A stretch of 64,000 nt of DNA from Streptomyces halobius (GTDB taxonomy: Bacteria; Actinomycetota; Actinomycetes; Streptomycetales; Streptomycetaceae). The translations under genes and the position numbers were made by a program. Positions 48,095 through 56,845 of the stretch are shown here, one piece after another (position 1 is the stretch's first letter; each line of letters opens with the position of its first letter). The stretch covers positions 4,774,001-4,838,000 of the forward strand of contig NZ_CP086322.1 in the NCBI RefSeq assembly GCF_023277745.1. Direction: 5' to 3'. A model generated the notes under the pieces. It was given only the letters and a program-made list of their open reading frames with translations. It did no database searches and had not been told where the DNA came from.

Positions 48095-48405
48095 GCGCAC
48101 GCCCGTCGTTCGTCACCGCCTGCAGAACCAGGACGGAGAGATCGTCCTCGACCGGCCCCGTGCCGAAGTCGTGCGCGGCCCGCCGTACATGCTCCGCCAG
48201 CGCCTTCGCGCCCAGCCCCCGGCCCCCGGCCCTGCCGAAGGATGTCGGCCGGGCCGTCGTTGTCGTCCAACTCCCAGTTGCCCAAGCGGCGTTCGGTGAC
48301 ACCGTCGGTCACGCACAGCAGCGTCTCGCCCGGTGCGAGAGCGAAGGAGCTGGCGCTGAACTCGGCGCCCTCGTCGATCCCGAGCAGCATCTGGGGTTCG
48401 GATAC
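48095..48405 (-). pseudogene. SpoIIE/PP2C phosphatase C-terminal relic
   Basis: Reverse strand: [34 protein letters not shown] in one frame, then [30 protein letters not shown] in another. These are the last 100 residues of a typical Streptomyces PP2C phosphatase; a frameshift near 48230 and loss of the N-terminus kill it. Confidence 0.75.
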
Positions 48406-48407
48406 GG

Positions 48408-48600
48408 GGCGCACCGTACCGCTGGAGGTCCTCGCGGCGACACCCGATGTGTCGCTGGTGCTGATGGACATCATGATGCCCGGAATGGATGGGTACGAGA
48501 TGATCAAAGCGATCCGCCGTGCGCCGCGTTTCGCGGACCCGCCGGTCGTCGCGCTCACCGCGAAGGCCATGCCGGGCGACCGCGAGGCGATCGGGAGTGG
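48408..48600 (+). pseudogene. Receiver-domain relic of a hybrid histidine kinase
   Basis: Forward strand: [44 protein letters not shown]. The phospho-Asp and Thr regions are present but both ends are missing. The KAMPGDRE motif is typical of receiver ends of large HAMP hybrid kinases. It touches the PP2C relic head to head. Confidence 0.75.
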
Positions 48601-48627
48601 GGCCGTCCCGGCAACTGTGGGCGGGCG

Positions 48628-48767
48628 TGACCGGTATAGCCGTGATCGTGACCGGACTGCTGCTGAGAGAGCCCCGACGGCAGCGCGGCAGAGGGGATCG
48701 GGAAGCGGTACGGAGTCCGGACGCGGGAGGTCACACCGCACCCACCAAGCACTCCCGGCGGTTGTGA
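48628..48767 (+). pseudogene. Membrane-protein C-terminal relic
   Basis: [20 protein letters not shown] is a last transmembrane helix with a basic tail, ending in a stop at 48767, of the sort seen at the end of drug/metabolite transporters. Too short to name. Confidence 0.45.
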
Positions 48768-48787
48768 GCCCGGAGAAACCCCCTCCC

Positions 48788-49324
48788 TCACATCACCGTC
48801 ATCGCCAGCTCCGGGTCCTCCCGGAGCTTGGCCAGGGCGCGGGAGACGGCGCTCTTGACCGTGCCGACGGAGACCTCCATGACCTCGGCGGTCTGAGCCT
48901 CGCTGAGGTCCTCGTAGTAGCGGAGGACGACCATGGCGCGCTGACGGGCGGGCAGCCGCATCACCGCACGCCACATCGCATCGCGCAGGCCCTGCAGCTC
49001 CGCCGGGTCCGGTGCCGGTACGGGGTCAGGTTCGGGGAGCTCGTCGCAGGCGAATTCCTCGACCTTGCGCCTGCGCCACTGGGAGGTCCGTGTGTTGACC
49101 AGCGCGCGGCGGACATAGCCGTCCAGCGCGCGGTGGTCCTCGATGCGCTCCCAGGCCACGAAGGTCTTGGTCAGCGCGGTCTGCAGCAGATCCTCGGCAT
49201 CGTTCGGGTTCGCGGTGAGCGACCGCGCGGCGCGCAGCAGCACCGGCCCCCGGGCCCGTACGTAGGACGAGAACGACGGGAACACCGCGGCCGTCGAAGC
49301 GCTTGTGCACACTGGCGTGGTCAT
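48788..49324 (-). CDS. ECF sigma factor, SigE-like family of actinobacteria
   Basis: 178 residues. Region 2: [33 protein letters not shown]; region 4: [57 protein letters not shown]. This matches the SigE-family ECF group (about 170 residues, SigE70-like annotation) found in many copies in Streptomyces. No anti-sigma gene follows; only relics lie downstream, so its partner may have been lost. Upstream gap to the lipid-transfer gene is 161 bp. Confidence 0.92.
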   Translation of the reverse strand: MTTPVCTSASTAAVFPSFSSYVRARGPVLLRAARSLTANPNDAEDLLQTALTKTFVAWERIEDHRALDGYVRRALVNTRTSQWRRRKVEEFACDELPEPDPVPAPDPAELQGLRDAMWRAVMRLPARQRAMVVLRYYEDLSEAQTAEVMEVSVGTVKSAVSRALAKLREDPELAMTVM

Positions 49325-49485
49325 GGCTCAACGCTAGAAGCGGGGGTGGGCCCGGGGGATCGGCCCCAGGTGCCGAAGCCCCCTCCCTCTCAAGTTGTAC
49401 GGCTGATGTCGCCCCCACCTCCTCAGGGCTGACGGGTAGGGGTTTACCCGTACGTCCTGGGACGGGCACACGCTCCCCGCTGCGG

Positions 49486-50652
49486 TCAGCCGTCCCGGCC
49501 GAGGATCAGCCCGGACGTCGGGACCCCCGTACCCGCCGTGACCAGTACATGCGCGGCGTCCGGGGACTGGTTCACAGACGTGCCGCGGATCTGACGGACG
49601 GCCTCGGCGATGCCGTTCATACCGTGCAGATACGCCTCCCCTATCTGGCCGCCATGGGTGTTGAGCGGCAGCGCGCCCTCCGCCACGAAATCGGCCGCCT
49701 CGCCCTTTCCGCAGAAGCCGAACTCCTCCAGTTGCAGAAGAACGAAGGGGGTGAAGTGGTCGTAGAGGACGGCGGTGTCGATGTCGGAGGGGGTGAGCGC
49801 GGCCGTCCGCCAGAGCTGGCGGGCCACGACCCCCATCTCCGGCAGTCCGGTGAGGTCGTCGCGGTAGAAGCTGGTCATCTGCTCCTGGGCGCGGCCGGCC
49901 CCCTGGGCCGCGGCGGTGATCAGGGCGGGCGGTTGGGGCAGGTCGCGGGCCCGCTCGGGGGAGGTCACCACGATCGCCTGGCCGCCGTCCGTCTCCTGGC
50001 AGCAGTCCAGCAGCCGCAGTGGCTCGACGATCCAGCGGGAGGCGGCGTGATCGGCGAGGGTGATGGGCCTGCCGTAGAAGTACGCGGCCGGGTTGGTGGC
50101 GGCGTAGCGGCGGCCGCTGACGGCGACCTGGCCGAAGGCATCCGGGGTCAGTCCGTAGGTGTGGAGGTAGCGCCGGGCGGCCATCGCGACCCAGGACGCG
50201 GGGGTGAGCAGGCCGAAGGGCAGGTTCCAGCCGAGCGCCGTGCCCTCGGCGGAGGGTTCTCGCTGCTGCACGCCGGAACCGAACCGGCGCCCCGAACGTT
50301 CATTGAACGCGCGGTAGCAGACGACGACTTCGGCGATACCGGTGGCCACGGCCAGGGCCGCTTGCTGGACGGTGGCGCAGGCGGCGCCGCCCCCGTAGTG
50401 GACGCGGGAGAAGAAGGACAGCTCACCGATGCCGGCTGCCTGCGCGAGGGTGATCTCGGGGGTGGTGTCCATGGTGAAGGTGACCAGACCGTCGACGTCG
50501 GCCGGGGCCAGCCCGGCGTCGTCCAGGGCCGCGTGTAAGGCCTCGACGGCGAGCTTGAGCTCGCTGCGTCCGGAGTCCTTGGAGAACTCGGTCGCCCCGA
50601 TGCCGACGATGGCGGCCCGGCCCCCCAGGGAATCCGCGTGGCGCACGCTCAT
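49486..50652 (-). CDS. Thiolase-fold lipid-transfer protein / acyl-CoA aldolase-like (Ltp2 family)
   Basis: 388 residues. Thiolase-like fold: AAIVGIGATEFSKDSGRSEL, GLAPADVDGLVTFTMDTTPE, HYGGGAACATVQQAALAVAT, GLTPDAFGQVAVSGRRYAA, ETDGGQAIVVTSPERA, LPLNTHGGQIGEAYLHGMNG. The usual thiolase nucleophile Cys is replaced in these SCP2/lipid-transfer relatives; some (Ltp2 of Mycobacterium) are retro-aldolases that need a DUF35 partner. The upstream gene here supplies DUF35, and the two overlap by four bases (ATGA), strong evidence for a stable complex. Confidence 0.88.
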   Translation of the reverse strand: MSVRHADSLGGRAAIVGIGATEFSKDSGRSELKLAVEALHAALDDAGLAPADVDGLVTFTMDTTPEITLAQAAGIGELSFFSRVHYGGGAACATVQQAALAVATGIAEVVVCYRAFNERSGRRFGSGVQQREPSAEGTALGWNLPFGLLTPASWVAMAARRYLHTYGLTPDAFGQVAVSGRRYAATNPAAYFYGRPITLADHAASRWIVEPLRLLDCCQETDGGQAIVVTSPERARDLPQPPALITAAAQGAGRAQEQMTSFYRDDLTGLPEMGVVARQLWRTAALTPSDIDTAVLYDHFTPFVLLQLEEFGFCGKGEAADFVAEGALPLNTHGGQIGEAYLHGMNGIAEAVRQIRGTSVNQSPDAAHVLVTAGTGVPTSGLILGRDG

Positions 50653-52250
50653 ACCGCGCCCTCCGGGAGGCCCGCGACCTTAGGGGAGCTCGCGCCCTCC
50701 AGGCGGCCCGCGCCCTCCGGGATGCTCCTCCCCTCCGGGAGACCCACGGTGACGGTACCGGTGACATGCCGACCCAGCCCGTTCGTGCCGACGACCCGTA
50801 CGTGCGCCGTATCACCGTCGACGGCGGTGACCGTACCGCTCACCACCATGGTGTCCCCGGGGTGGTTGGGCGCACCGAGCCGGATGGCGGCCTTGCGCAG
50901 GACGCAGCGCGGGCCGAAGTGGTCGGTGACATAGCGGCCGACCAGGCCGTTCGTGGTCAGGATGTTCATAAAGACGTCGGGGGAACCCTTCTCCCTGGCG
51001 GCCGCCGCATCGTGGTGCACGTCCTGGTAGTCGCGCGAGGCGACCGCCCCGGCAATGATCAGCGTGCGGGTGACGGGGACGGTGAGGGGCGGAAGTTCGT
51101 CGCCGGTTGTCGCCCACGCCTCCGCACAGCGGAAGACCGGTAGCTCCAACTCCTCGTCCACCTGCTGGAATTCAAGCCGCACGGGCATCCCGATCCGCAC
51201 CTTGTCGTACGGCACACCGACCACATTGCTGACCATCCGCACCCCCTCCGCGAGCTCGATCAACGCCACCGCATAGGGCCCCGCCGCGTCAGCGGCACGA
51301 TCAGAAGCAGTGAAGGCGGGGAACGGCGGGTGGTGCACGACCACGTACGAGAAGACGGCGCCCTCCCCGCTCGCCTCGACCGTGTCCCACTTCTGCGATC
51401 CGCACCCGTTGCAGCCCGGCAGCCAGGGAAAACGCAGCGTTCCGCACCCGGCGCACCGCTGGATGAGCAGCTTGTGCGCGGCGACGCCCGTCCAGAATCC
51501 GGCGTTGTCACGGTTGACCACGGGGCGAGGACGACGCTTCCCCCGAGGAGCCCGCGAAGCCTCTGCCCCCTTGGGTGTCGTGCCGGCCGCCTCAGGGTCC
51601 CCGCCAGGCGCACCAGCCGTGCCGTCCGTGGCAGCCGTACCGCCCCTGGCAGCCACCTCGGCCCTGGCAGCCGCGCCGTGCGTGACAGCCACATCGGCCC
51701 CGCCCCCCGCCGGCTTCCTCCCCCGCGCACCGCCCGCCCCGCCCACCGCAGGCGCGTACTTGAGGATCCGGAAACGTTGCGTCCCGGCGAGCTCCCCCGC
51801 CGCCCGTACGTCCATCCGCGTCGTGACGAAGTGCCCCGTCCCCAGCTTGGTGGTCTTGCGCTCCGACACCGACTCGATCACCGCGTCGAAGGTGATCCGG
51901 TCCCCGGGGCGCAGCGGCCGCAGATACTCCTGCTCGCAGTCGGTGGCGACGACCGCGGTGTATCCGGCGCCGTCCAGCAGCCCGAACAGCTCGTCGTACG
52001 CCGCCGAGCGGCCGGTGTGGCCGGACAGCCCGCCCATCGTCCACGCCTGCAGCATCGTCGGCGGGGCGATGGCGCCCGGCCCCTGGTAGGCGGGGTGGGT
52101 GTCGCCCATCGCCTCGCACCAGTGCCGGATCATGGGCGCGTTGACGGGGTCCTTGCCGACGCCGGCGGTGGTGGCGGCCCGCCCCTCGAAGTGCTTGAGC
52201 CGCTCGTACACATCGGTCGGCGGGCAAGTCGGTTCGTGGATGTCGCTCAC
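50649..52250 (-). CDS. MaoC hydratase - DUF35 (OB/zinc-ribbon) - MaoC fusion protein
   Basis: 533 residues from GTG after GGAGG. Residues 1-150: MaoC-like N-domain (VYERLKHFEGRAATTAGVGK, APPTMLQAWTMGGL). After an Ala/Gly linker with short repeats (160-230), DUF35: zinc ribbon Cys in CAGCGTLRFPWLPGCNGCG and OB fold (AVFSYVVVHHPPFPAF, RIGMPVRLEFQQVDEELELP). Residues about 390-510: second MaoC hot-dog (SRDYQDVHHDAAAA, DVFMNILTTNGLVGRYVTDH) carrying the Asp/His hydratase motif. The C-terminus has LPEG/LEG repeats. In mycobacteria ChsH1-ChsH2 and Ltp2 do hydration and aldol cleavage of steroid side-chain CoA esters; here these parts are fused and coupled, so a hydratase-aldolase complex is inferred, substrate unknown. 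Confidence 0.88.
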   Translation of the reverse strand: MSDIHEPTCPPTDVYERLKHFEGRAATTAGVGKDPVNAPMIRHWCEAMGDTHPAYQGPGAIAPPTMLQAWTMGGLSGHTGRSAAYDELFGLLDGAGYTAVVATDCEQEYLRPLRPGDRITFDAVIESVSERKTTKLGTGHFVTTRMDVRAAGELAGTQRFRILKYAPAVGGAGGARGRKPAGGGADVAVTHGAAARAEVAARGGTAATDGTAGAPGGDPEAAGTTPKGAEASRAPRGKRRPRPVVNRDNAGFWTGVAAHKLLIQRCAGCGTLRFPWLPGCNGCGSQKWDTVEASGEGAVFSYVVVHHPPFPAFTASDRAADAAGPYAVALIELAEGVRMVSNVVGVPYDKVRIGMPVRLEFQQVDEELELPVFRCAEAWATTGDELPPLTVPVTRTLIIAGAVASRDYQDVHHDAAAAREKGSPDVFMNILTTNGLVGRYVTDHFGPRCVLRKAAIRLGAPNHPGDTMVVSGTVTAVDGDTAHVRVVGTNGLGRHVTGTVTVGLPEGRSIPEGAGRLEGASSPKVAGLPEGAV

Positions 52251-52384
52251 GCCACCTCCGGAGGTGTTGATCTGCGCCGCACGGCTCATCCGCTGGCCGT
52301 CGGGTGCGGACCGCCGAGGGGGGCGAGGTGCATGTCGACGGCCTCGCGGCAACGGCGTCCGAGAGGACCTTCCGGGCGCACAAA

Positions 52385-52421
52385 CGAGCGGGTTCCTGAC
52401 TGTCCGTCAGGAACCCGCTCG
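52385..52421. terminator. Long hairpin, probable terminator
   Basis: 16-bp perfect arms CGAGCGGGTTCCTGAC / GTCAGGAACCCGCTCG with TGTCC loop. It lies between the start side of the MaoC fusion gene and the end of the small secreted-protein gene on the same strand, so it ends the latter's transcript. Confidence 0.8.
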
Positions 52422-52525
52422 CTGTCAAGGCCGACGCAGTGAACCCCAGAGCAGCCCAAATGCCCCTGCGCCGTACCTCGTATCACCGGCCGGTCAGGCG
52501 CCGCTCTCCCCAGCGGCGCCCGGCG

Positions 52526-52831
52526 TCAGCCGATGTCCCCGAAGGTGACAGTGGCGTTGGTCTGGTCGAGGTACGTGTGGCCGGCGCCGTTCACGCTCGC
52601 GGAGTTGTTCTGGTTGGAGGCGCCCTCCCCATTGGCGACCTGCTGGCCATTCGTCGTGTTGCCGTTGCTGTCGCTGCCGACGGCGACGCCCCCCTGGCTC
52701 ACCGCCGCCGAACTCGACCCGTCGTTCGCAAAGCCGCCGTTATCGGCCTGCGCCACCCCACTGAGCAGCGCGACCGCGAAGGGCGGTGCCGCAGCGACAG
52801 CGAGGACGCGGGCTCTACGGGTGCTTGCCAT
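52526..52831 (-). CDS. Small secreted Asn/Gly/Ser-rich protein
   Basis: 101 residues; an excellent ribosome site TAGGAGGAAAG precedes ATG 52831. Signal peptide VLAVAAAPPFAVALLSGVAQA, mature part NGGFANDGSSSAAVSQGGVA, VGSDSNGNTTNGQQVANGEG, ASNQNNSASVNGAGHTYLDQ. No Cys. The composition recalls surface-active or amyloid-like Streptomyces envelope proteins, but no chaplin or rodlin motif is present, so I cannot assign it. Confidence 0.75.
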   Translation of the reverse strand: MASTRRARVLAVAAAPPFAVALLSGVAQADNGGFANDGSSSAAVSQGGVAVGSDSNGNTTNGQQVANGEGASNQNNSASVNGAGHTYLDQTNATVTFGDIG

Positions 52832-53222
52832 GTCTTTCCTCCTACGGAACACAACTTCTGGATCTGCCGGACCACGTGGATGCGTACACGTGGATCCCAT
52901 GGAACCGATGAAGTCCGGTGCCACCTATGGAAGTTCTCGATCCGCTCTCGTTGAGCGCGCAGCAGATCTCCATGAACCCCGTTTGTCCACCGGGTGGTTG
53001 GCCGGCCACCCCGGCTTCCTGCATCGACGTCGCGGACTCAGCACTGCCCACCGGATCCCCGGCGAACCCGCAAGGAAGGGCCGTTTCCCCCGCAAGCATG
53101 AGGAACCCCGGCTAAACCCTGCGCACGCCCCCGCTCCCCCAGCACACCCCGCTCCCCCTCCTCACCCCCTTCCACCTCCCTACCCCCTTCCCCTTATCGA
53201 ACAAGAGAACGAAAATAGGTCT

Positions 53223-54251
53223 ATGGCCATGCCCCGACGCCATGCCGCACCACTCGACGACCTCCCGCCCGAGCCGCGCCCCAGCCTCCGGCCCGCCCGG
53301 AGCTCCGAGCCGCACGCCGACGCCCGGCCGGAGCCCCCGGACCATTCCCCAAGCTCTGAGCTCTTCCCCCACTCTCCACGTCGTTCGAGCGAGGGGACCC
53401 CCATGAGCAGGGAGGACCCCGATTCCGCCGCCCTCGCCCACGCACTCGCCGCCGCCGACCGCGGCTACGCCGTCATCCCGCTGACCCGCGGCAAACTCCC
53501 CGCCATCCGCTCCCCGCACCACGGACAGTCCGGCAGCCCGCCCTGCCGCGGCGAATGCGGCCGCCTCGGGCACGGCGTCCACGACGCGCGCACCGACCCC
53601 TTCGAGGTCCGCCGGATGTTCGCCGCCGCCCCCTGGGCCACCGGCTACGGCATCGCGTGCGGAGTGCCGCCGCACCACCTCATCGGCCTCGACCTCGACA
53701 CCAAGAACGGCGCCGACGGCCTCACCGCCCTCCAGTTCCTGGCTCAGCAGCACCACTTCCCGGTGCCGCCCACGATCAGCGTCCTCACCCCCAGCGGCGG
53801 CCGCCACCTCTGGCTGACCGGCCCACCGGCGCCGCCCGTCCCCAACTCCGTCGGCCGCCTCGCCCCGGGCATCGACGTCCGTGGCGCCGGCGGCTATCTG
53901 GTCGGCCCCGGCTCGCTGACCACACGTGGCCGCTACGTCCTCGCCCCCGGCGCCCCGAGCCGGCCCGCCCCCGTGCCCCGCGCGCTGCTCGCCCTCCTCA
54001 CACCCCCACCCCCCTCCGCACTTCGCGGTGTGCGGCCCGACGCACCATCCCACCCCGCCGCCGCCCTCATACGCTTCGTCCGCACCTCACCCACGGGGCA
54101 GCGGAACGCCCGCCTCTTCTGGGCGGCCTGCCGCGCCCACGAGGACGGCCTGGTCCACGAACTCGCCGCCCGGCTCATCGAGGCCGCCCGCCACACCGGC
54201 CTCTCCGAACGGGAGGCCCGCGCCACGATCGCCTCGGCGGCCAGACGCTGA
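53223..54251 (+). CDS. Bifunctional DNA primase/polymerase (prim-pol) N-terminal-domain protein
   Basis: 342 residues from ATG 53223, or 282 from ATG 53403. Prim-pol domain (PF09250): AADRGYAVIPLTRGKLPAIR, metal-binding Asp pair in IGLDLDTKNGADGL, TPSGGRHLWLTGP, GIDVRGAGGYLVGPGSL. A C-terminal helical region (PTGQRNARLFWAACRAHEDG, HTGLSEREARATIASAAR) follows, as in phage/plasmid primases, but there is no helicase. The N-terminal 60 residues of the long form are Pro/Ser/Arg-rich and partly encoded by dispersed element E, so the shorter start may be the ancestral one. Such genes are common both in integrative elements and as single chromosomal copies. Confidence 0.85.
   Translation: MAMPRRHAAPLDDLPPEPRPSLRPARSSEPHADARPEPPDHSPSSELFPHSPRRSSEGTPMSREDPDSAALAHALAAADRGYAVIPLTRGKLPAIRSPHHGQSGSPPCRGECGRLGHGVHDARTDPFEVRRMFAAAPWATGYGIACGVPPHHLIGLDLDTKNGADGLTALQFLAQQHHFPVPPTISVLTPSGGRHLWLTGPPAPPVPNSVGRLAPGIDVRGAGGYLVGPGSLTTRGRYVLAPGAPSRPAPVPRALLALLTPPPPSALRGVRPDAPSHPAAALIRFVRTSPTGQRNARLFWAACRAHEDGLVHELAARLIEAARHTGLSEREARATIASAARR
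53343..53414 (+). repeat. Dispersed element E, copy 2, within the prim-pol 5' region
   Basis: CATTCCCCAAGCTCTGAGCT begins it and GAGGGGACCCCCATGAGCAG ends it; compare copy 1 at 27857-27929. The ATG at 53403 belongs to the element's conserved end. Confidence 0.85.
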
Positions 54252-54733
54252 TCCGGACGCGCCCCACAGCGAAATGCCCGAGCAACGGCACATGGAGGGG
54301 CTGGCGGTGCTGCCGCCACCCCGAGAATCACTCACCGAACAACTCCCACCGCGCACGAGGAACGCGGTGCCAGTTTCCTTCGGTCGCGTAGCGCACATCA
54401 CATTCCGCTCCGGGCCAGCCCAATCCCCTGCTGACGATCTTTCCTATAACGCGGGGCGAAATGATCGATCAATTGAATTCCCCGACAGCGAGGAGCGAAA
54501 TAACCATTAAAATGACGGGTCGTGAGGACGCGCGGGAAGTCACCGGGAGCTCGGTCTCCCGAACACGCCCTAGAGGAATTGGATTTACCGCACCGCCCCC
54601 GGACACAACATCAGTAGCACCGGCCCCAATCACCCGCCGAAACCGTCCACCAGAAATCCTGCCCGCCACGCCCCGTTCGCTCTATGCCACGGCAAATCCG
54701 CCACACAGCCTCGGCGTTCCCGGACCTGGCCGG
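54252..54733. other. Gene-free A+T-richer gap
   Basis: No coding pattern. 54440-54540 is clearly less GC-rich than its surroundings (ATTGAATTCC, AATAACCATTAAAATGACGG), a sign of foreign or regulatory DNA at the left border of the mobile-element zone. Confidence 0.45.
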
Positions 54734-55243
54734 TCACTCAGTCGAGAGGGCGAGCTCCGGCCGGTCCCACATCACCCGCGGCGGGTTCGCCGGCACGGTC
54801 CCGGTACGCCGGGCGCCCACACTGCGGTAGAAGCCCTCGGCCGGCGGATGCGCGACGATCCGTACGGTGGACAGCCCGGCATCCCGCGCCTCACCCCGCA
54901 GATGTCCGAACAGCCGACGCCCGATGCCCAGGCCCTGCGCATCGTCCGCCACGAACATCAGGTCCAGCTCGGGCGGATCGACGATCAGCGAGTAGAACCC
55001 GAGCAGCCGGTCGTCGTCGGCCGCGTCGACAGCCACGAAGACCCGGTGCGCCGCAATGTAGTCGGCGCCCACCCGATACCCCGCGACCATCGCGGCATAC
55101 CGGCCTCCGTAGGCAGCCGACTTCCGCACGAGCCGGGTGAGCCGCCCGGCATCCCGCGCGACCGCCCGCCGGATCAACACCACCGGCGGGTCCGCCGCAC
55201 CCCCAGCGCAGCCGCGCCTTATGCCCGCCCTCCGCGACGCCAT
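54734..55243 (-). CDS. GNAT family N-acetyltransferase
   Basis: 169 residues from ATG 55243; a GTG at 55183 (VVLIRRAVARDAG) may be the true start because the first 20 residues are unlike the family. VFVAVDAADDDRLLGFYSLI, LDLMFVADDAQGLGIGRRLFGHL (acetyl-CoA loop Q/GxGxG/R), VRIVAHPPAEGFYRSVGARR. Transfers acetyl from acetyl-CoA to an amine; substrate unknown. Confidence 0.88.
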   Translation of the reverse strand: MASRRAGIRRGCAGGAADPPVVLIRRAVARDAGRLTRLVRKSAAYGGRYAAMVAGYRVGADYIAAHRVFVAVDAADDDRLLGFYSLIVDPPELDLMFVADDAQGLGIGRRLFGHLRGEARDAGLSTVRIVAHPPAEGFYRSVGARRTGTVPANPPRVMWDRPELALSTE

Positions 55244-55325
55244 GCCCACCGTCTCCCATCCGGAACGCCGAAAGGAGCATCCGGCCGAAACACCGGGTGC
55301 CCCTCTCATGCGCTTTATGACTTGT

Positions 55326-55382
55326 GCCGAGGCTGTGGAATGTGGACCCACGGTGGCATTGCTGCCACGACAGTCTTCAAGA
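55326..55382 (-). repeat. Degenerate tRNA-Ser(TGA) 3'-half copy, att-like site 1
   Basis: On the reverse strand: anticodon region TCTTGAAGACTG, variable arm GTGGCA/TGCCAC, a T-arm with mutations (GTGGGTCCACATTCCAC), acceptor AGCCTCGGC. About 49 of 57 positions equal the copy at 55775-55831. The D-arm and 5' acceptor are missing or scrambled. Confidence 0.75.
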
Positions 55383-55519
55383 CTGGGGAGCCTCCCGACT
55401 GGAGAACCGAGTCTACCTGGGGCAGAGCGACGGGAGGGGGTTCCGGGGGGCCGGTCCTGGGCGGCGGTTGGCCACGCTGCACGACACGGAGTGGCGGCAC
55501 ACGAGGGGCCGCACGTCGG

Positions 55520-55630
55520 CGTGCGGGCCCCTCGTGCAACAACGCTCTGCGCTATGCCGTTGAACGGGATCTGCTGACCGGAAATCCGCTCTCGCGAATA
55601 ACGACCGCGGGGACCGGCACTCCGGTGTGA
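55520..55630 (+). pseudogene. Tyrosine integrase fragment
   Basis: CNNALRYAVERDLLTGNPLSRI is the segment that follows the N-terminal arm-binding/core-binding region of actinobacterial element integrases. It is cut on both sides: no match before 55528 and a stop at 55628. It lies between two tRNA-Ser-like sequences, where an integrase is expected. The integrase at the right edge of the window ends just where this motif would begin. Confidence 0.65.
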
Positions 55631-55774
55631 TGTCGCCTGGCCCGCGCATCCTGGCCGCAACTTGGCCACACATGCCGGCCGGTGGTGAGACCCAGGGGCG
55701 CGAGGTGAGGCAGCAACCGCGGCCGGAGCGGGCCCGGATGATTCCGGAACCCACTCCGACCTGCAGCTACCTGT

Positions 55775-55831
55775 GCGGAGGCTGTGGGATTTGAACCCAC
55801 GGTGGCGTCGCCGCCACGACAGTTTTCAAGA
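55775..55831 (-). repeat. tRNA-Ser(TGA) 3'-half, att-like site 2
   Basis: Reverse strand carries anticodon TGA loop CTTGAAA, variable arm hairpin GTGGCG/CGCCAC, an intact T-arm GTGGG-TTCAAAT-CCCAC and acceptor 3' strand AGCCTCC with discriminator G. The 5' half (to about 55866) does not supply the needed GGAGGCT and the anticodon stem has a C-C mismatch, so it is not a functional tRNA. Such 3' halves are left at integration sites of elements using tRNA genes. Confidence 0.75.
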
Positions 55832-56139
55832 GCGTCGCCACTGCCACCGATTCACCCGGTCTGACCTGCGAGGGTATCGGACAGGGGCGCTCGGCGTTCA
55901 GCTCTGGCCCGTGTATGGCCCATGGCCCATGGATCACGGGGCTTGCGGCAGGCTCGATCAACCGGTGCGTTCGATCTCTCGGCCATGCTCCAGGTAGACC
56001 ATTCGCCCCTCGATCCGAGCCTTGGAGGTTCAGTGGTGGCCAGAGACGGCAGGGAGCCCGCTGGCGGGCGGCCATGCACCTGGGAGCGATCATCCAGGAT
56101 GGCACCCCAGGCCGCTCTTCGAGGCGGCTCCACTGGCTC

Positions 56140-56640
56140 TCACTCGGGGTCAGCGGCGCGTTCCTGCTCGGCTTCCCGCACAGCATCCGGACTGAGACAA
56201 ATTGCCCGGTGTGCGGGGCGCACGGGATCGCTGGGGAGCGGTTCAATGCCGCGGATTCGCACGGCCACGATGTCGACGGGGACACGGGAATGCCGGCCCC
56301 GTATGGTCTCCAGCCGCCACCGATGACAAGGGGCCACATCCTTCGCCGGGAGGTCTTCGACGGCCAGGTAGACCCACCGGTCGTAGTTGGTGGCGCAGTG
56401 CCTGACCGCGGCCCCGCAATCACGACAGGTCGGCGGCTCATAGGAGGAGACGTCGTCCGGATCACGTTCGACTCTGGGAGGGGCGGTGGCGCCCTCCTCA
56501 TGGGCAAGTTGGTTGGCGTAAGCGTTCCAACAGGGATCGCAGAGCACGGCCATGAGACTGACGCGGCCGCGTTCCCTCACGGTAGGGCCGCCCGTGTGGC
56601 AGCTCTGGCATATCTGGCTGGTGCCCTCAATCGCCCCCAT
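56140..56640 (-). CDS. DUF6083 domain protein
   Basis: 166 residues. An N-terminal zinc-ribbon-like part (CQSCHTGG, VLCDPCWNAYANQLAH) precedes a second Cys pair and the DUF6083 core: PTCRDCGAAVRHCATNYDRW, VYLAVEDLPAKDVAPCHRWR, VPVDIVAVRIRGIEPLPSDP, HRAICLSPDAVREAE. These are Streptomyces proteins of unknown function, often in accessory regions. No operon partner. 55867-56139 contains only a short CATGGCC direct repeat. Confidence 0.8.
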   Translation of the reverse strand: MGAIEGTSQICQSCHTGGPTVRERGRVSLMAVLCDPCWNAYANQLAHEEGATAPPRVERDPDDVSSYEPPTCRDCGAAVRHCATNYDRWVYLAVEDLPAKDVAPCHRWRLETIRGRHSRVPVDIVAVRIRGIEPLPSDPVRPAHRAICLSPDAVREAEQERAADPE

Positions 56641-56845
56641 GTGGTGGAGAGTGAGCGCAGACGTTCAAGGACGATAGGGCGCAATTGAGTCGCATCGGAG
56701 CGCGCACAGCAACCAGGCGCGGACCCATGGGCCGGGCCGAGGTCATATTCGAGTACGCCCCACCCTGCCCATGCGATCACCACCGGACACCCGAGCTTCA
56801 CTCCCCAGAGTGGAGCGCGCGCTTGCTCCAATAGGGTCGGTAACT

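Noticed and set aside
55775..55866. A functional tRNA-Ser(TGA) gene
   Set aside because: The T-arm and variable arm are fine, but no 5' acceptor strand complementary to AGCCTCC is present and the anticodon stem has a mismatch; treated as an att-like remnant.
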